A stretch of DNA of 64,000 bases, taken from Mycetohabitans endofungorum (GTDB lineage: Bacteria; Pseudomonadota; Gammaproteobacteria; Burkholderiales; Burkholderiaceae). Positions 22,851 to 32,621 of the stretch are shown one piece after another. The stretch is from assembly GCF_037477895.1 (NCBI RefSeq), contig NZ_CP132745.1:620001-684000 (forward strand). Reading direction: 5' to 3'. The notes under the pieces were generated by a model that made no database searches, was not told the DNA's origin, and was given only the letters and a program-made list of their open reading frames with translations. How positions within the stretch are numbered: the stretch's first letter is position 1; every line of letters begins with the position of its first letter. Position numbers and translations under genes: made by a program.

Positions 22851-23612
22851 TCAGCCAGCAGTGGGGGCTTGGCGCGGACGTGCGCTGACGCTGCCGGGCG
22901 GCCCGAACGCGATACAGCCAGCATAGTCGGCAACATCGTTGATCCAGTGCAGTTGCAGCGCCGCGATATCCCCCCATGCGCCACTCGCCGGCGCATCCAC
23001 GCGCTGCACGCCCTGGGCAAACGGATCCACCGACACCTGCTGCAAGCCATACCCAATACCGACGCCCAGCGCCTTGAGCACGGCTTCCTTGGCCGTCCAG
23101 CAGCGGAAAAAACCTTGAGCGCCCCGCACGTGGCCCCCCTCGCGCAGCGCACGCTGCTCGGCGTCGGTGCACACCGTTCCGAGCAACGCCTGCCAGTCGA
23201 TCATACGGTTCATGCACTCGATGTCCACGCCCACGCAGCGCCTGTCCGATAGCGCAATCAGCGCATGCTGGCCTGCATGCGTGACGTTGAACGACAATGT
23301 GTCGCCGTAGCCGTCGAGTTCCGGCCGTCCAAACGGCCCCGACGAAAAGCGCAGCGACAGCGGCACACCACCGATATGCCTGGCAAGCAACGTTCGCAGT
23401 ACGGCACGCGTCGCGGCAAAGCGCAGCCGATCCTCGTCACGCCGATAGCGTAAGGCCTGTTGCTGTTCATCGGCGGACAACCACGCCTGCAGCCGGTTCC
23501 ATGCAGTGGGAGCGAGTGGGATCCGCACGTGCCACAGCATCACGTCATCGGGCCAGCACCCGCCGGGGTGCAGCAGGGTTGTCATCGTAATGTGTGTCGC
23601 GTCCTCGTTCAT
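22851..23612 (-). CDS. 4'-phosphopantetheinyl transferase, Sfp/HetI type
   Basis: 253 aa from the ATG at 23612; an alternative ATG at 23585 is possible and neither has a strong ribosome site. Carries the Sfp-family signatures GVDIE and FFRCWTAKEAVLKALG (WxxKEA), which bind Mg2+/CoA. The enzyme transfers phosphopantetheine from CoA to the Ser of carrier domains, and could activate the NRPS T domains and the small carrier protein at 51.3 kb. It begins 28 nt after liuE in the same direction, so it may be transcribed with the liu operon, an unexpected coupling. Confidence 0.93.
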   Translation of the reverse strand: MNEDATHITMTTLLHPGGCWPDDVMLWHVRIPLAPTAWNRLQAWLSADEQQQALRYRRDEDRLRFAATRAVLRTLLARHIGGVPLSLRFSSGPFGRPELDGYGDTLSFNVTHAGQHALIALSDRRCVGVDIECMNRMIDWQALLGTVCTDAEQRALREGGHVRGAQGFFRCWTAKEAVLKALGVGIGYGLQQVSVDPFAQGVQRVDAPASGAWGDIAALQLHWINDVADYAGCIAFGPPGSVSARPRQAPTAG

Positions 23613-23640
23613 CGCTCGTGTGGGGGGTTCTGAGGTTAAT

Positions 23641-24594
23641 CTACGCTGCGTTGGCAAGCAGCGCCCTGCCGGCGCGCGCGCCGTTGGGCTTACCCATCGC
23701 ACGGCTGATGAAGTCGCCCGCCGCAACGACTGCGTTCAGGTCAACGCCTGTCTCGATTCCAAGTCCGTGAAGCAGGTACAACACGTCCTCCGTAGCCACG
23801 TTGCCCGTCGCGCCTTTAGCATAGGGGCAGCCACCGAGGCCCGCGACCGACGAATGAAAGATGGCGATACCAGCCTGCAGTCCCGCATAGATGTTCGCCA
23901 GTGCTTGTCCATAAGTATCGTGGAAGTGTCCGGCAATACGCTCGAGCGGAAAGGCATGTGATACGGCCTCAGCCACCTCCAGCACACGGTTTGCAGTACC
24001 TACGCCGATGGTGTCAGCGATGTCAATTTCATCGCATCCAAGATCGCGCATCCGGGTCACCACATCGACCACGGCATCGAGCGCGACGTCCCCTTGGTAC
24101 GGGCAGCCGAAGGCGCACGAGATGCTGCCGCGCAACCGCAGTCCGGCCTCTTTGGCGACCTTCGCGACAGGGGTGAACCGCGCAAGGGATTCAGCGATCG
24201 AGCAATTAATATTGTGTTGCGAAAACGCTTCGCTGGCCGCACCAAAAATAACCACCTCATCGAGCCGTGCGGCCAGCGCGACCTCGAGACCTTTCATGTT
24301 GGGCGTCAACGCCGAATACAGCGTGCCCGCCCGCCGTTGGATGCGGGCCATCACGTCAGCGCCGTCGGCCATTTGCGGCACCCATTTCGGTGACACGAAT
24401 GACGCCGCCTCGATGTTTGTGAAACCGGCTGCGCTCAGCCGGTCGATCAGTTCCACCTTAACGTCGGTCGATACCTGCGATTTTTCCGCTTGCAGACCAT
24501 CGCGGGGCCCCACTTCGACGATCTTCACCCGGCCGGGCAAACTGGGCATGTTGCGGCGGCACGCGGCCGCCAAACCGCTCCGTCCCTCCGTCAT
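23641..24594 (-). CDS. liuE: Hydroxymethylglutaryl-CoA lyase
   Basis: 317 aa. Splits 3-hydroxy-3-methylglutaryl-CoA into acetyl-CoA and acetoacetate, the last step of leucine degradation. Shows V-E-V-G-P-R-D-G-L-Q near the N-terminus and the signature G-L-G-G-C-P-Y-A-K-G-A-T-G-N with the catalytic Cys. Its ATG overlaps the stop codon of liuD (ATGA), indicating translational coupling. Last gene of the liu set here. Confidence 0.95.
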   Translation of the reverse strand: MTEGRSGLAAACRRNMPSLPGRVKIVEVGPRDGLQAEKSQVSTDVKVELIDRLSAAGFTNIEAASFVSPKWVPQMADGADVMARIQRRAGTLYSALTPNMKGLEVALAARLDEVVIFGAASEAFSQHNINCSIAESLARFTPVAKVAKEAGLRLRGSISCAFGCPYQGDVALDAVVDVVTRMRDLGCDEIDIADTIGVGTANRVLEVAEAVSHAFPLERIAGHFHDTYGQALANIYAGLQAGIAIFHSSVAGLGGCPYAKGATGNVATEDVLYLLHGLGIETGVDLNAVVAAGDFISRAMGKPNGARAGRALLANAA

Positions 24595-26609
24595 GCTGTC
24601 ACCTCCAGAGTCAATAGCTGTGCGCCGTCGGCCACCTGGTCACCGGCCGCGTACAAGATCTGCTCGATCTTGCCGGCCGCCGGCGCCGCGATCGTGTGCT
24701 CCATCTTCATTGCCTCCAGTACGATCAGGGGCGTGCCCTTGTTGACCCGTGCGCCGGGTTCGACCAGCACCGCAATCACTTTGCCGGGCATCGGCGCGGT
24801 CAGCCGCCCCTCGTCGTGCTCGGCATCCGCCGCGTGGGCCAGTAAATTTTTCCATTCGAACGCAAACGCGTCGCCGCGCGAGAAAACATGGAAGGTATCG
24901 CGGTCAACGAATACGCGTCCGGTGATGCGCTGTACGCCGAGCGTCATACCCCATTCATGCGCGCCGTCGCCGTCCCACCACGCGAACGGCAAGGCTTTGC
25001 CGTTCAGCTCCAGCACCGCGCCATTTGCATCGCACTGGAAACGCACCGCGATCGTCGTATCGTCTGCGCGCTCGACATCGCGCCATTCGATGACCTGCGT
25101 GTAGGGGCCATTTAAGCGCCAATGCGACAGGGCGGTCCAAGGCGACGTATCCCGCTCACGCGCCAGCAGCGCGGCGCTGGCAAGCGCAAGGGCTTCGCCA
25201 ACCGGCTTTTCTCGGCGCGCAAACAATACCGCATGATGGCGCTCGATCAGGCCTGTGTCGAGATCGGCATGCGTGAACGGCTCGCTGGTCGAGATTCGAT
25301 GCAGGAATTCGATATTCGTATGCGGACCGACGATCTCAAACTCGCGCAGCGCGCGTGACAACCGCGCCAGCGCGTCGCCGCGGTCCGTGCCGTGCACGAT
25401 CAGCTTGGCGATCATCGGATCATAGTGCGGCGTGATTGTATCGCCTTGCCGCACCCCGCTGTCAATGCGCACTGGCGCACGCGATGCCGGGCTGTCCTGT
25501 CCACCGAGCCTGAACTCGACGGCGTCTGGCATCCGCAGATGCAACAGGGTACCGGTCGACGGCAGGAAGTCGCGCGCCGGGTTCTCCGCGTAGATCCGCG
25601 CCTCGATCGCATGGCCACTCACGTGCAGCTCGTGTTGTTGCAACGGCAGCTTTTCGCCGGCGGCGACGCGCAGTTGCCACTCGACTAGATCCAGTCCCGT
25701 CACCATCTCGGTGACGGGATGCTCAACCTGTAGCCGCGTGTTCATCTCCATGAAATAGAACTCGCCGCCCTGCGTCATGATGAATTCAACGGTACCGGCG
25801 CCAACATAGTCGACCGCGCGGGCCGCAGCAACCGCCGCCTTCCCCATAGCGCGACGCTTATCGTCTGACAAGCCGGGCGCCGGCGCCTCCTCGAGCACCT
25901 TTTGGTAACGCCGCTGCACCGAGCAATCGCGGTCAAACAAATACACGGCGTTGCGATGCTGATCCGCAAAAACCTGCACTTCGACATGGCGCGGACGCAC
26001 CAGGTACTTTTCGATCAGCACGCGATCGTTGCCGAAACTGCTTGCCGCCTCGCGCTGGCACGAAGTCAGCGCGGCGGCGAATTCCTCGCGCCGCTCGACA
26101 ACCCGCATGCCCTTGCCGCCACCGCCCGCGCTGGCCTTGAGCAATACCGGATAGCCGATCGCATCTGCTTCGCGCTGCAATCGTGCCCAGTCCTGATCTT
26201 CGCCGTGATAGCCCGGCACTAGCGGCACAGCAGCGGCCTGCATCAGCGTCTTAGCCGCTGCCTTCGAACCCATCGTAGCGATCGCATCGACCGGCGGCCC
26301 GATAAATGCGATGCCGGCCGCCGCGCAAGCCTGCGCAAATGCTTCGTTTTCCGACAAAAAGCCATAGCCTGGGTGGACCGCCTGCGCGCCGGTGCGTTGG
26401 GCTGCATCAATGATCTGCTCGATGCGTAAGTAACTTTCGGCCGTCGGCGCTGCGCCGATATGGACTGCCTCGTCACAAATACTGACGTGCTTGGCCTTCG
26501 CATCGGCATCCGAATAGACCGCCACGCTGTGAATACCCAGGCGGCGGCACGTCACAGCCACACGGCAGGCAATTTCACCGCGATTGGCAATCAGTATCTT
26601 CTTGAACAT
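24591..26609 (-). CDS. liuD: Methylcrotonyl-CoA carboxylase biotin-containing alpha subunit
   Basis: 672 aa, full length for the family. Biotin carboxylase domain with the ATP-grasp loop GGGGKGMR, the E-M-N-T-R-L-Q-V-E-H-P-V-T-E segment, and a C-terminal biotinyl domain with V-L-E-A-M-K-M-E-H-T. It carboxylates biotin, and the beta subunit LiuB passes the carboxyl group to 3-methylcrotonyl-CoA. Gene order (next to liuB, liuC and liuE) identifies it as the leucine-pathway enzyme rather than propionyl-CoA carboxylase. Confidence 0.95.
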   Translation of the reverse strand: MFKKILIANRGEIACRVAVTCRRLGIHSVAVYSDADAKAKHVSICDEAVHIGAAPTAESYLRIEQIIDAAQRTGAQAVHPGYGFLSENEAFAQACAAAGIAFIGPPVDAIATMGSKAAAKTLMQAAAVPLVPGYHGEDQDWARLQREADAIGYPVLLKASAGGGGKGMRVVERREEFAAALTSCQREAASSFGNDRVLIEKYLVRPRHVEVQVFADQHRNAVYLFDRDCSVQRRYQKVLEEAPAPGLSDDKRRAMGKAAVAAARAVDYVGAGTVEFIMTQGGEFYFMEMNTRLQVEHPVTEMVTGLDLVEWQLRVAAGEKLPLQQHELHVSGHAIEARIYAENPARDFLPSTGTLLHLRMPDAVEFRLGGQDSPASRAPVRIDSGVRQGDTITPHYDPMIAKLIVHGTDRGDALARLSRALREFEIVGPHTNIEFLHRISTSEPFTHADLDTGLIERHHAVLFARREKPVGEALALASAALLARERDTSPWTALSHWRLNGPYTQVIEWRDVERADDTTIAVRFQCDANGAVLELNGKALPFAWWDGDGAHEWGMTLGVQRITGRVFVDRDTFHVFSRGDAFAFEWKNLLAHAADAEHDEGRLTAPMPGKVIAVLVEPGARVNKGTPLIVLEAMKMEHTIAAPAAGKIEQILYAAGDQVADGAQLLTLEVTA

Positions 26610-26682
26610 GGCGTACTATCCCGTTGAACCGCGCTGGCGGCACACCGCAATGGCCCGCGGCCAAACTAACGCGCGACCCGTT

Positions 26683-27468
26683 TCAGATGCGCCACCCCGG
26701 CGCGCGCTTCTCGAGAAACGACGTCACCCCTTCACGGCCCTCCGCTGAGGCCCGCACGCGTGCGATCCGCTCGGCGGTCTCAGCCATCAACTCGTCGGTC
26801 AATGGCCTGCCGGCGACGTCCCGCACCAGCCGCTTGGATGCGGCAACCGCACCGGGACCGTTGGCCCTAAGCGCATCAGCCAGCCGGCGCACCGTCTCGT
26901 CCAGCGCGACTTGCGGCACGAGTTCGCTGACCAGCCCGAGCCGCAACGCGGTCACGCCGTCGAACGGCTCGGCGGTCGTGAAATAGCGCCGCGCCGCACG
27001 CTCGCCCATCGCGCGAATCACATAGGGCGCAATCGTCGCCGGGATCAGGCCGAGCCGCGCCTCGGACAGGCAAAAATGTGCTTCTTCCTGCGCGACAACC
27101 ATGTCCGCGGCCGATATCAATCCCATTCCGCCGGCGTAGACATCGCCATTGACGCGTGCCACCACGGGCTTGGGACAGCGGTCAATCGTTGCCAGCATTC
27201 GCGCGAGCGCGCGCGCATCAGCACGGTTCTCGTCGTCCGAGTAGCGGGCCATCTTGCGCATCCAGTTCAGATCGGCGCCCGCACAGAACGCCACCCCATT
27301 GGCAGCGAGCACGATCGCGCGGATTTCGCGGTGTTGGCCCAGCATGTCGAATACCGACGTCAGCTCGGCAATCATCGTTTCGTTGAATGCATTGCGCACC
27401 TGCGGCCGGTTCAACGTCACAGTCGCCAGCGTATCCTCGCAATCGAGTGTCAAGGTGTCGTATTGCAT
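26683..27468 (-). CDS. liuC: Methylglutaconyl-CoA hydratase (enoyl-CoA hydratase family)
   Basis: 261 aa from the ATG at 27468, which has a clear GGAGACG ribosome site; the frame extends to 27537 without family similarity. Crotonase fold with L-N-R-P-Q-V-R-N-A-F-N, the oxyanion-hole segment FCAGADLNWM and V-Y-A-G-G-M-G-L. It hydrates 3-methylglutaconyl-CoA to HMG-CoA between the LiuBD and LiuE steps. Confidence 0.93.
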   Translation of the reverse strand: MQYDTLTLDCEDTLATVTLNRPQVRNAFNETMIAELTSVFDMLGQHREIRAIVLAANGVAFCAGADLNWMRKMARYSDDENRADARALARMLATIDRCPKPVVARVNGDVYAGGMGLISAADMVVAQEEAHFCLSEARLGLIPATIAPYVIRAMGERAARRYFTTAEPFDGVTALRLGLVSELVPQVALDETVRRLADALRANGPGAVAASKRLVRDVAGRPLTDELMAETAERIARVRASAEGREGVTSFLEKRAPGWRI

Positions 27469-27512
27469 TGCTTCGTCTCCTCGCATCCGCTGAACATGGG
27501 AGCCGCCAGCGC

Positions 27513-29120
27513 CTACATGCGGAACACGCCAAAGCACGTCTCGCCGATCGGCGCATTCATCGCGGCCGACAAGCCTAGGCCGAGCACATCGCGGGTCTGC
27601 GCCGGATCGATGACGCCATCATCCCACAAGCGGGCGCTCGCGTAGTAGGGGTGGCCCTGATGCTCGTATTGCTCACGGATGGATGCTTTAAAAGCTTCTT
27701 CGTCCTCGGTGGACCAGGTCCCGCCCTTCGCCTCGATGCCGTCGCGACGTACCGTGGCCAGCACGGAGGCTGCCTGCTCAGCGCCCATGACGGAGATTCG
27801 CGCATTCGGCCACATCCATAGCATCCGCGGCGAGTACGCGCGGCCGCACATCCCGTAGTTACCGGCACCGAACGAGCCGCCGATGATCACCGTCAACTTG
27901 GGCACCTGCGCAGTCGCAACCGCGGTGACCATCTTTGCGCCGTGACGGGCAATTCCTTCGTTCTCGTACTTGCGTCCGACCATGAAGCCGGTGATGTTCT
28001 GCAGGAAAATCAACGGAACCTTGCGCTGGCAGCACAACTCGATGAAGTGCGCCCCCTTGAGCGCTGATTCAGAAAACAGAATACCGTTGTTGGCGACGAT
28101 GCCGACAGGATGACCCCACAGGTGCGCAAACCCGGTCACCAGTGTCGTACCGTAGCGCGCCTTGAACTCATTGAACTGCGAATCATCGACAAGGCGCGCG
28201 ATCACCTCGCGCACGTCGAACGGCTTGCGCGTGTCGGTTGGGATCACACCATATAACTCGCGCGCGTCGTAGCGGGGCGGCTTCGGCTCACGCAGTGCAA
28301 GCGGCTGCGGTTTGACTCGGTTCAGGTTGCTCACGATGTGCCGCGCGATCGCGAGCGCATGGGCATCGTTTTGCGCAAGATGATCGGCGACGCCGGACAG
28401 CCGGGTGTGCACGTCACCGCCACCTAGATCCTCGGCCGTGACGACCTCGCCGGTCGCGGCCCTCACCAGCGGCGGGCCCCCGAGGAAAATCGTGCCCTGA
28501 TCCTTTACGATGATCGACTCGTCGCTCATGGCGGGAACGTAAGCGCCGCCGGCGGTACACGACCCCATCACCACGGCAATCTGCGCAATGCCTTGCGCGG
28601 ACAGGTTCGCCTGATTGTAGAAGATGCGGCCGAAGTGATCCCGATCCGGGAATACCTCGTCTTGGTTCGGCAGGTTGGCCCCGCCTGAGTCAACCAGGTA
28701 GAGACACGGCAGCCGGTTTTCCTGGGCGATCTCCTGTGCGCGTACGTGCTTCTTTACGGTCATCGGGTAGTAAGTGCCGCCCTTGACCGTCGGGTCATTG
28801 CACACGATCACGCACTCCTGCGCGGCAATGCGGCCAATGCCGGTGATGATGCCCGCGCCTGGCGCATCGCCGCCGTACATGCCGTATGCGGCCAGCTGCG
28901 ACAGCTCCAGGAACGGCGTGCCGGGATCGAGCAATTGCGCGATCCGCTCGCGCGGCAACAGCTTGCCGCGGGCCAAGTGCTTGTCCCGGGCCGCTTGGCC
29001 GCCGCCCTGCGCGAGTGCGGCGATCTTCTCGCGCAGGTCGGCAACCAGCGCCTGCTGCGCCGCCTCGTTCGCACGGAATTCGCCGGAACGCGGATTCAGC
29101 TTGGTTTCGAGTACGGGCAT
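27513..29120 (-). CDS. liuB: Methylcrotonyl-CoA carboxylase beta (carboxyltransferase) subunit
   Basis: 535 aa from the ATG at 29120, chosen over the ATG at 29129 because GAGGG lies about 9 nt upstream and family members begin M-P-V/I-L-E. Carboxyltransferase fold with [11 protein letters not shown] and [13 protein letters not shown]. Forms the hetero-oligomeric carboxylase with LiuD. Lies between liuA (12-nt gap) and liuC (44-nt gap), all in one direction. Confidence 0.96.
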   Translation of the reverse strand: MPVLETKLNPRSGEFRANEAAQQALVADLREKIAALAQGGGQAARDKHLARGKLLPRERIAQLLDPGTPFLELSQLAAYGMYGGDAPGAGIITGIGRIAAQECVIVCNDPTVKGGTYYPMTVKKHVRAQEIAQENRLPCLYLVDSGGANLPNQDEVFPDRDHFGRIFYNQANLSAQGIAQIAVVMGSCTAGGAYVPAMSDESIIVKDQGTIFLGGPPLVRAATGEVVTAEDLGGGDVHTRLSGVADHLAQNDAHALAIARHIVSNLNRVKPQPLALREPKPPRYDARELYGVIPTDTRKPFDVREVIARLVDDSQFNEFKARYGTTLVTGFAHLWGHPVGIVANNGILFSESALKGAHFIELCCQRKVPLIFLQNITGFMVGRKYENEGIARHGAKMVTAVATAQVPKLTVIIGGSFGAGNYGMCGRAYSPRMLWMWPNARISVMGAEQAASVLATVRRDGIEAKGGTWSTEDEEAFKASIREQYEHQGHPYYASARLWDDGVIDPAQTRDVLGLGLSAAMNAPIGETCFGVFRM

Positions 29121-29132
29121 CGTTGACATCCC

Positions 29133-30314
29133 TCACATCGTCTCGGCAAACAGTTCCCGGCCAATCAGCATCCGGCGGATCTCGCTGGTACCGGCGCCGA
29201 TCTCATACAGCTTCGCGTCGCGCCACAGACGGCCAACTGGGAACGCGTTGATGTAGCCGTTACCACCCAAAATCTGGATCGCTTCGCCGGCCATCCACGT
29301 CGCCTTCTCCGCCGTGTACAAGATCACGCCGGCGCAATCCTTGCGCACCTGGCGCACGTGCTCGCTCCCGAGCTTGTCCAACTGGCCGCCGATCGCGTAC
29401 AGGTACGCTCGACAAGCCTGCAACGTCGTGTACATGTCCGCGACCTTGCCTTGGATCAATTGAAACTCGCCGATCGGTTGGCCGAACTGCTTGCGATCGT
29501 GGATATACGGCACGACCGCGTCCATACAGGCGAGCATGATGCCGGTCGGGCCGCCGGCAAGCACCGCTCGCTCGTAGTCGAGGCCGCTCATCAGCACCTT
29601 CACGCCGCCGCCAACCTGGCCCAGTACGTTCTCGTGCGGCACCTCGACGTCCTCAAACACGAGTTCCCCGGTGTGAGAGCCACGCATGCCGAGCTTGTCC
29701 AGCTTTTGCGCGACTGAGAAACCCTTCATGCCTTTTTCGACGATGAACGCCGTCATCCCGCGTGCACCGGCCTCCAGGTCCGTCTTGCCGTACACCACCA
29801 GCGTGTCGCAGTCCGGGCCGTTTGTGATCCACATCTTGGTACCGTTGAGCACGTATCGATCACCCTTTTTGTCGGCACGCAAGCGCATACTGATCACGTC
29901 CGAGCCGGCATTCGGCTCGCTCATCGCCAACGCGCCCACGTGCTCACCGGACACCAGCTTGGGCAAGTACTTACGCTTCTGCGCCTCATTGCCATTGCGG
30001 TGAATTTGGTTCACGCATAGGTTCGAGTGCGCGCCATACGACAGGCCGATCGAGGCGCACGCACGCGAAATCTCCTCCATCGCCACCATATGAGCGAGGT
30101 AACCCATGTTGGCGCCGCCATATTCGTCGGATACCGTCATGCCGAGCACGCCAAGGTCGCCGAATTTTTTCCACAGGTCCATTGGGAACTGATCGGTGCG
30201 ATCGACGTCGGCCGCGCGCGGCGCGATTTCCTTCTCGGCAAAATGGGCGACGCTCTGGCGAAGCATCTCGATGTCCTCGCCGAGCGAAAATTGCAATCCG
30301 GGAATGTGGCTCAT
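29133..30314 (-). CDS. liuA: Isovaleryl-CoA dehydrogenase
   Basis: 393 aa from the ATG at 30314 (GGAG/AGAGAG ribosome site); the frame continues to 30449 without similarity. FAD acyl-CoA dehydrogenase, with the substrate/FAD segment around [10 protein letters not shown] and the [11 protein letters not shown] motif whose Glu is the base in isovaleryl-CoA dehydrogenases; ends like the family ([17 protein letters not shown]). First step of the leucine branch and first gene of the operon. Confidence 0.95.
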   Translation of the reverse strand: MSHIPGLQFSLGEDIEMLRQSVAHFAEKEIAPRAADVDRTDQFPMDLWKKFGDLGVLGMTVSDEYGGANMGYLAHMVAMEEISRACASIGLSYGAHSNLCVNQIHRNGNEAQKRKYLPKLVSGEHVGALAMSEPNAGSDVISMRLRADKKGDRYVLNGTKMWITNGPDCDTLVVYGKTDLEAGARGMTAFIVEKGMKGFSVAQKLDKLGMRGSHTGELVFEDVEVPHENVLGQVGGGVKVLMSGLDYERAVLAGGPTGIMLACMDAVVPYIHDRKQFGQPIGEFQLIQGKVADMYTTLQACRAYLYAIGGQLDKLGSEHVRQVRKDCAGVILYTAEKATWMAGEAIQILGGNGYINAFPVGRLWRDAKLYEIGAGTSEIRRMLIGRELFAETM

Positions 30315-30477
30315 CTCTCTGCTCCGAACGGCGCACGACGCGCCAGTGACGTCCGCCCGTGCGCCGTCAACGGCACCTTGGCATAGAATTGAACAACGCT
30401 CATCTACCAGAAAGTCCAGCGTCGATCGAGTATCTGATGCAATTCTCATCCATTCTGGCGCTTGACGTAAAGGTTTT

Positions 30478-31263
30478 TTGAGTGATACTCACATCACAAT
30501 CGATTCCACCACTGTCATGAACGACTCGATCGTCGCGCTCACGGCCCCCGCTTCTGGCGGGCCCCCGTCGCCACGGAGCGCCACCACACGCCGGGTGCCA
30601 ATGAGCGCCAAATCACAGCAACGCGTCAGACAGATTCTGAGCGTGGGCCGCGACGTATTTTCCGAACGCGGCTACGAACAGGCGACGACCGCCGAGATCG
30701 CCCAGCGCGTGGGGATTGCCGAGGCGACGGTGTTCAGCTATTTCTCCAGCAAGCGTGAGTTGTGCGCACGCGTAATCAGCGATTGGTACGACGAGATCAT
30801 TGACGCGATCGAGCGCGGCTTACCGCGCGACGGCTCGGTGCGGCAGCAATTCGCGTTCATCGTGCGCACGCACTTGCGGTTGATGCTGCTCAACGGCACC
30901 GGGCTCTGTTCGCTGGTGCTATCCGAGGGCCGCACCAAGCACCACGAATTGAGCGAAACGTTCGTGCATTTGCAACGCCGCTATACAAAGCCGCTAATGG
31001 AGGTGCTGGCCCACGGCCAGCAGCTGGGGCAGATCCGGCGTGACGTGCCGCTGCGCCTGTTGCGCTCGATGATCTTCGGTCCGATGGAGCACGTGTTATG
31101 GGATGCGGCACTGACCAAGCGGGCTGCGGATATCGAAGCAACCGCCGAGCAACTGATCGACATGCTGTGGAGTGCGCTGCAGCCAAGCCACACCGAATGG
31201 GCTGCATTAGTGCAATTCCGCGACGACGTCGAGCAGGCGCTGGGACGCCTGCCGGTACGCTGA
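30478..31263 (+). CDS. TetR/AcrR-family regulator, likely controlling the liu operon
   Basis: 261 aa from a TTG start (AAAGG just upstream). In-frame ATGs at 30517 and 30601 are alternatives, and the first ~40 residues are low-complexity. The N-terminal helix-turn-helix ([20 protein letters not shown]) is followed by an all-helical ligand domain typical of TetR repressors of fatty or branched acyl-CoA catabolism. It is divergent from liuA with 163 bp between the starts, a standard repressor-operon arrangement. I could not pick out a convincing palindromic operator in the gap. Confidence 0.88.
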   Translation: MSDTHITIDSTTVMNDSIVALTAPASGGPPSPRSATTRRVPMSAKSQQRVRQILSVGRDVFSERGYEQATTAEIAQRVGIAEATVFSYFSSKRELCARVISDWYDEIIDAIERGLPRDGSVRQQFAFIVRTHLRLMLLNGTGLCSLVLSEGRTKHHELSETFVHLQRRYTKPLMEVLAHGQQLGQIRRDVPLRLLRSMIFGPMEHVLWDAALTKRAADIEATAEQLIDMLWSALQPSHTEWAALVQFRDDVEQALGRLPVR

Positions 31264-31278
31264 CGTCCCGATATATTC

Positions 31279-31668
31279 GTGAGCGGCTCGCCCGCGCGCA
31301 AGCCGGATGGGACCTACCAGCCGTATGTCGTGACCGCCCGCTGCAGCGACGGGGCATTGCGGGTCAACCCGTTTTTTCCGCCTACCGTACGCTTCCCCAC
31401 TCGAGACGCCGCGATTGAACATGCGCGACAATGGGCGATGGATTGGATCAACCGAGGCGAACCGGCGGTGCAGCGGCCTGGCCGGCCCTGCGCCCTGACC
31501 GCCCGAACCACATGGCCGATATCAAACCCAGCTACGACTCGACGCACCCGCACTGGAACCTCGATAGCGTCGTCGCCGAGCTTCGCATGTCGCGTGAAGG
31601 CAAGCACCGCACCCGGCACCCGAAAGGGCTGCGCGAACTGCCGTCGCGCACGGCGATGGCGCAAGTGA
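31279..31668 (+). CDS. Small conserved-looking hypothetical protein whose tail overlaps cysE
   Basis: GTG start at 31279, 15 nt after the TetR gene. The first ~65 residues look protein-like (Tyr/Val/Phe-rich beta pattern, then an amphipathic helix ending A-M-D-W-I-N-R-G-E-P). From about residue 78 onward the frame overlaps the start of cysE by 157 nt and becomes Arg/Thr/Ser-rich, like an out-of-frame reading. The natural stop may therefore have been lost by mutation. Function unknown. Confidence 0.5.
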   Translation: MSGSPARKPDGTYQPYVVTARCSDGALRVNPFFPPTVRFPTRDAAIEHARQWAMDWINRGEPAVQRPGRPCALTARTTWPISNPATTRRTRTGTSIASSPSFACRVKASTAPGTRKGCANCRRARRWRK

Positions 31669-32471
31669 TCGTGAACCTGCGCGCAGTGCTGTTCCCAACG
31701 CACTTCGGCGCGCCCGATCTGACCGACGAGAGCATTGATTTCTTCGTCGGCAATACGCTGAACGAGACGCTGCGCGTGCTGTACGAGCAGTTGCGTCGTG
31801 CACTGCGTTTTGCCCAGGACAAGGAAGACCTGCCCGAGAACGCGCTGCGCGCGCACGCCGAGACGATCGCGCGGGACTTCGCCGCTTCGCTGCCAGCCAC
31901 GCGCGCGCTGCTGGTCAGCGACATCCACGCCGCCTATACCGGCGATCCAGCGGCCCAGAACACCAGTGAAGTCATGCTGTCTTACCCCGGCGTTGAAGCC
32001 ATCATCAACCACCGGCTCGCCCATACGCTGTACCGCGCCGGCGTGCCGCTGCTACCGCGCTTTATCTCGGAGATTGGCCATTCGGCAACGGGCATCGACA
32101 TCCATCCTGGCGCGCAAATCGGCAGCAGCTTCTTCATCGACCATGGCACCGGCGTGGTGATCGGCGAGACTGCGATCATCGGCGATCGCGTACGGCTGTA
32201 CCAGGCGGTCACGCTCGGCGCGAAGCGCTTCGAGGCCTGCGCAGATGGGACGCTGATTAAGGGCAATGCACGGCATCCCATCGTCGAGGATGATGTGGTG
32301 ATCTACGCGGGGGCCACGATCCTGGGTCGCATCACGATCGGTCGCGGCTCAGTGATCGGCGGCAATGTGTGGCTCACACACAGCGTGCCGCCAGGCAGCG
32401 CGATCTCGCAAGGCCACGTGCGGCAAGGCGACACCGACGTGTCCGACGCGGGCGATGCGCTGGGCGCGTGA
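31512..32471 (+). CDS. cysE: Serine O-acetyltransferase
   Basis: 319 aa from the ATG at 31512; the open frame reaches back to 31431 but without family similarity. Transfers acetyl from acetyl-CoA to L-serine, the first step of cysteine synthesis. The C-terminal half is a left-handed beta-helix with hexapeptide repeats (G-I-D-I-H-P-G-A-Q-I-G, T-G-V-V-I-G-E-T-A-I-I-G-D). The long N-terminal helical domain (~190 residues) fits the longer SatA/EpsC-like form. No other cysteine genes are adjacent. Confidence 0.92.
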   Translation: MADIKPSYDSTHPHWNLDSVVAELRMSREGKHRTRHPKGLRELPSRTAMAQVIVNLRAVLFPTHFGAPDLTDESIDFFVGNTLNETLRVLYEQLRRALRFAQDKEDLPENALRAHAETIARDFAASLPATRALLVSDIHAAYTGDPAAQNTSEVMLSYPGVEAIINHRLAHTLYRAGVPLLPRFISEIGHSATGIDIHPGAQIGSSFFIDHGTGVVIGETAIIGDRVRLYQAVTLGAKRFEACADGTLIKGNARHPIVEDDVVIYAGATILGRITIGRGSVIGGNVWLTHSVPPGSAISQGHVRQGDTDVSDAGDALGA

Positions 32472-32621
32472 CGGTGCTCGCTATGGAGGACAGAGTTGCA
32501 TAATTCTTTAATAAAGTGCTGGCAAAGCAACTCAATATCGCAGTATTCGTAATAGCGTTGACTAGGCCTGAAAATTGCGCGCCCGTTGCATAAGCGAACA
32601 TCTGCCCAATGGAGTAGTGAA

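Noticed and set aside
30315..30477. Quasi-palindrome GATGAGAATTGCATC in the liuA-TetR gap
   Set aside because: Only the outer GATG/CATC arms match; too weak to call an operator.
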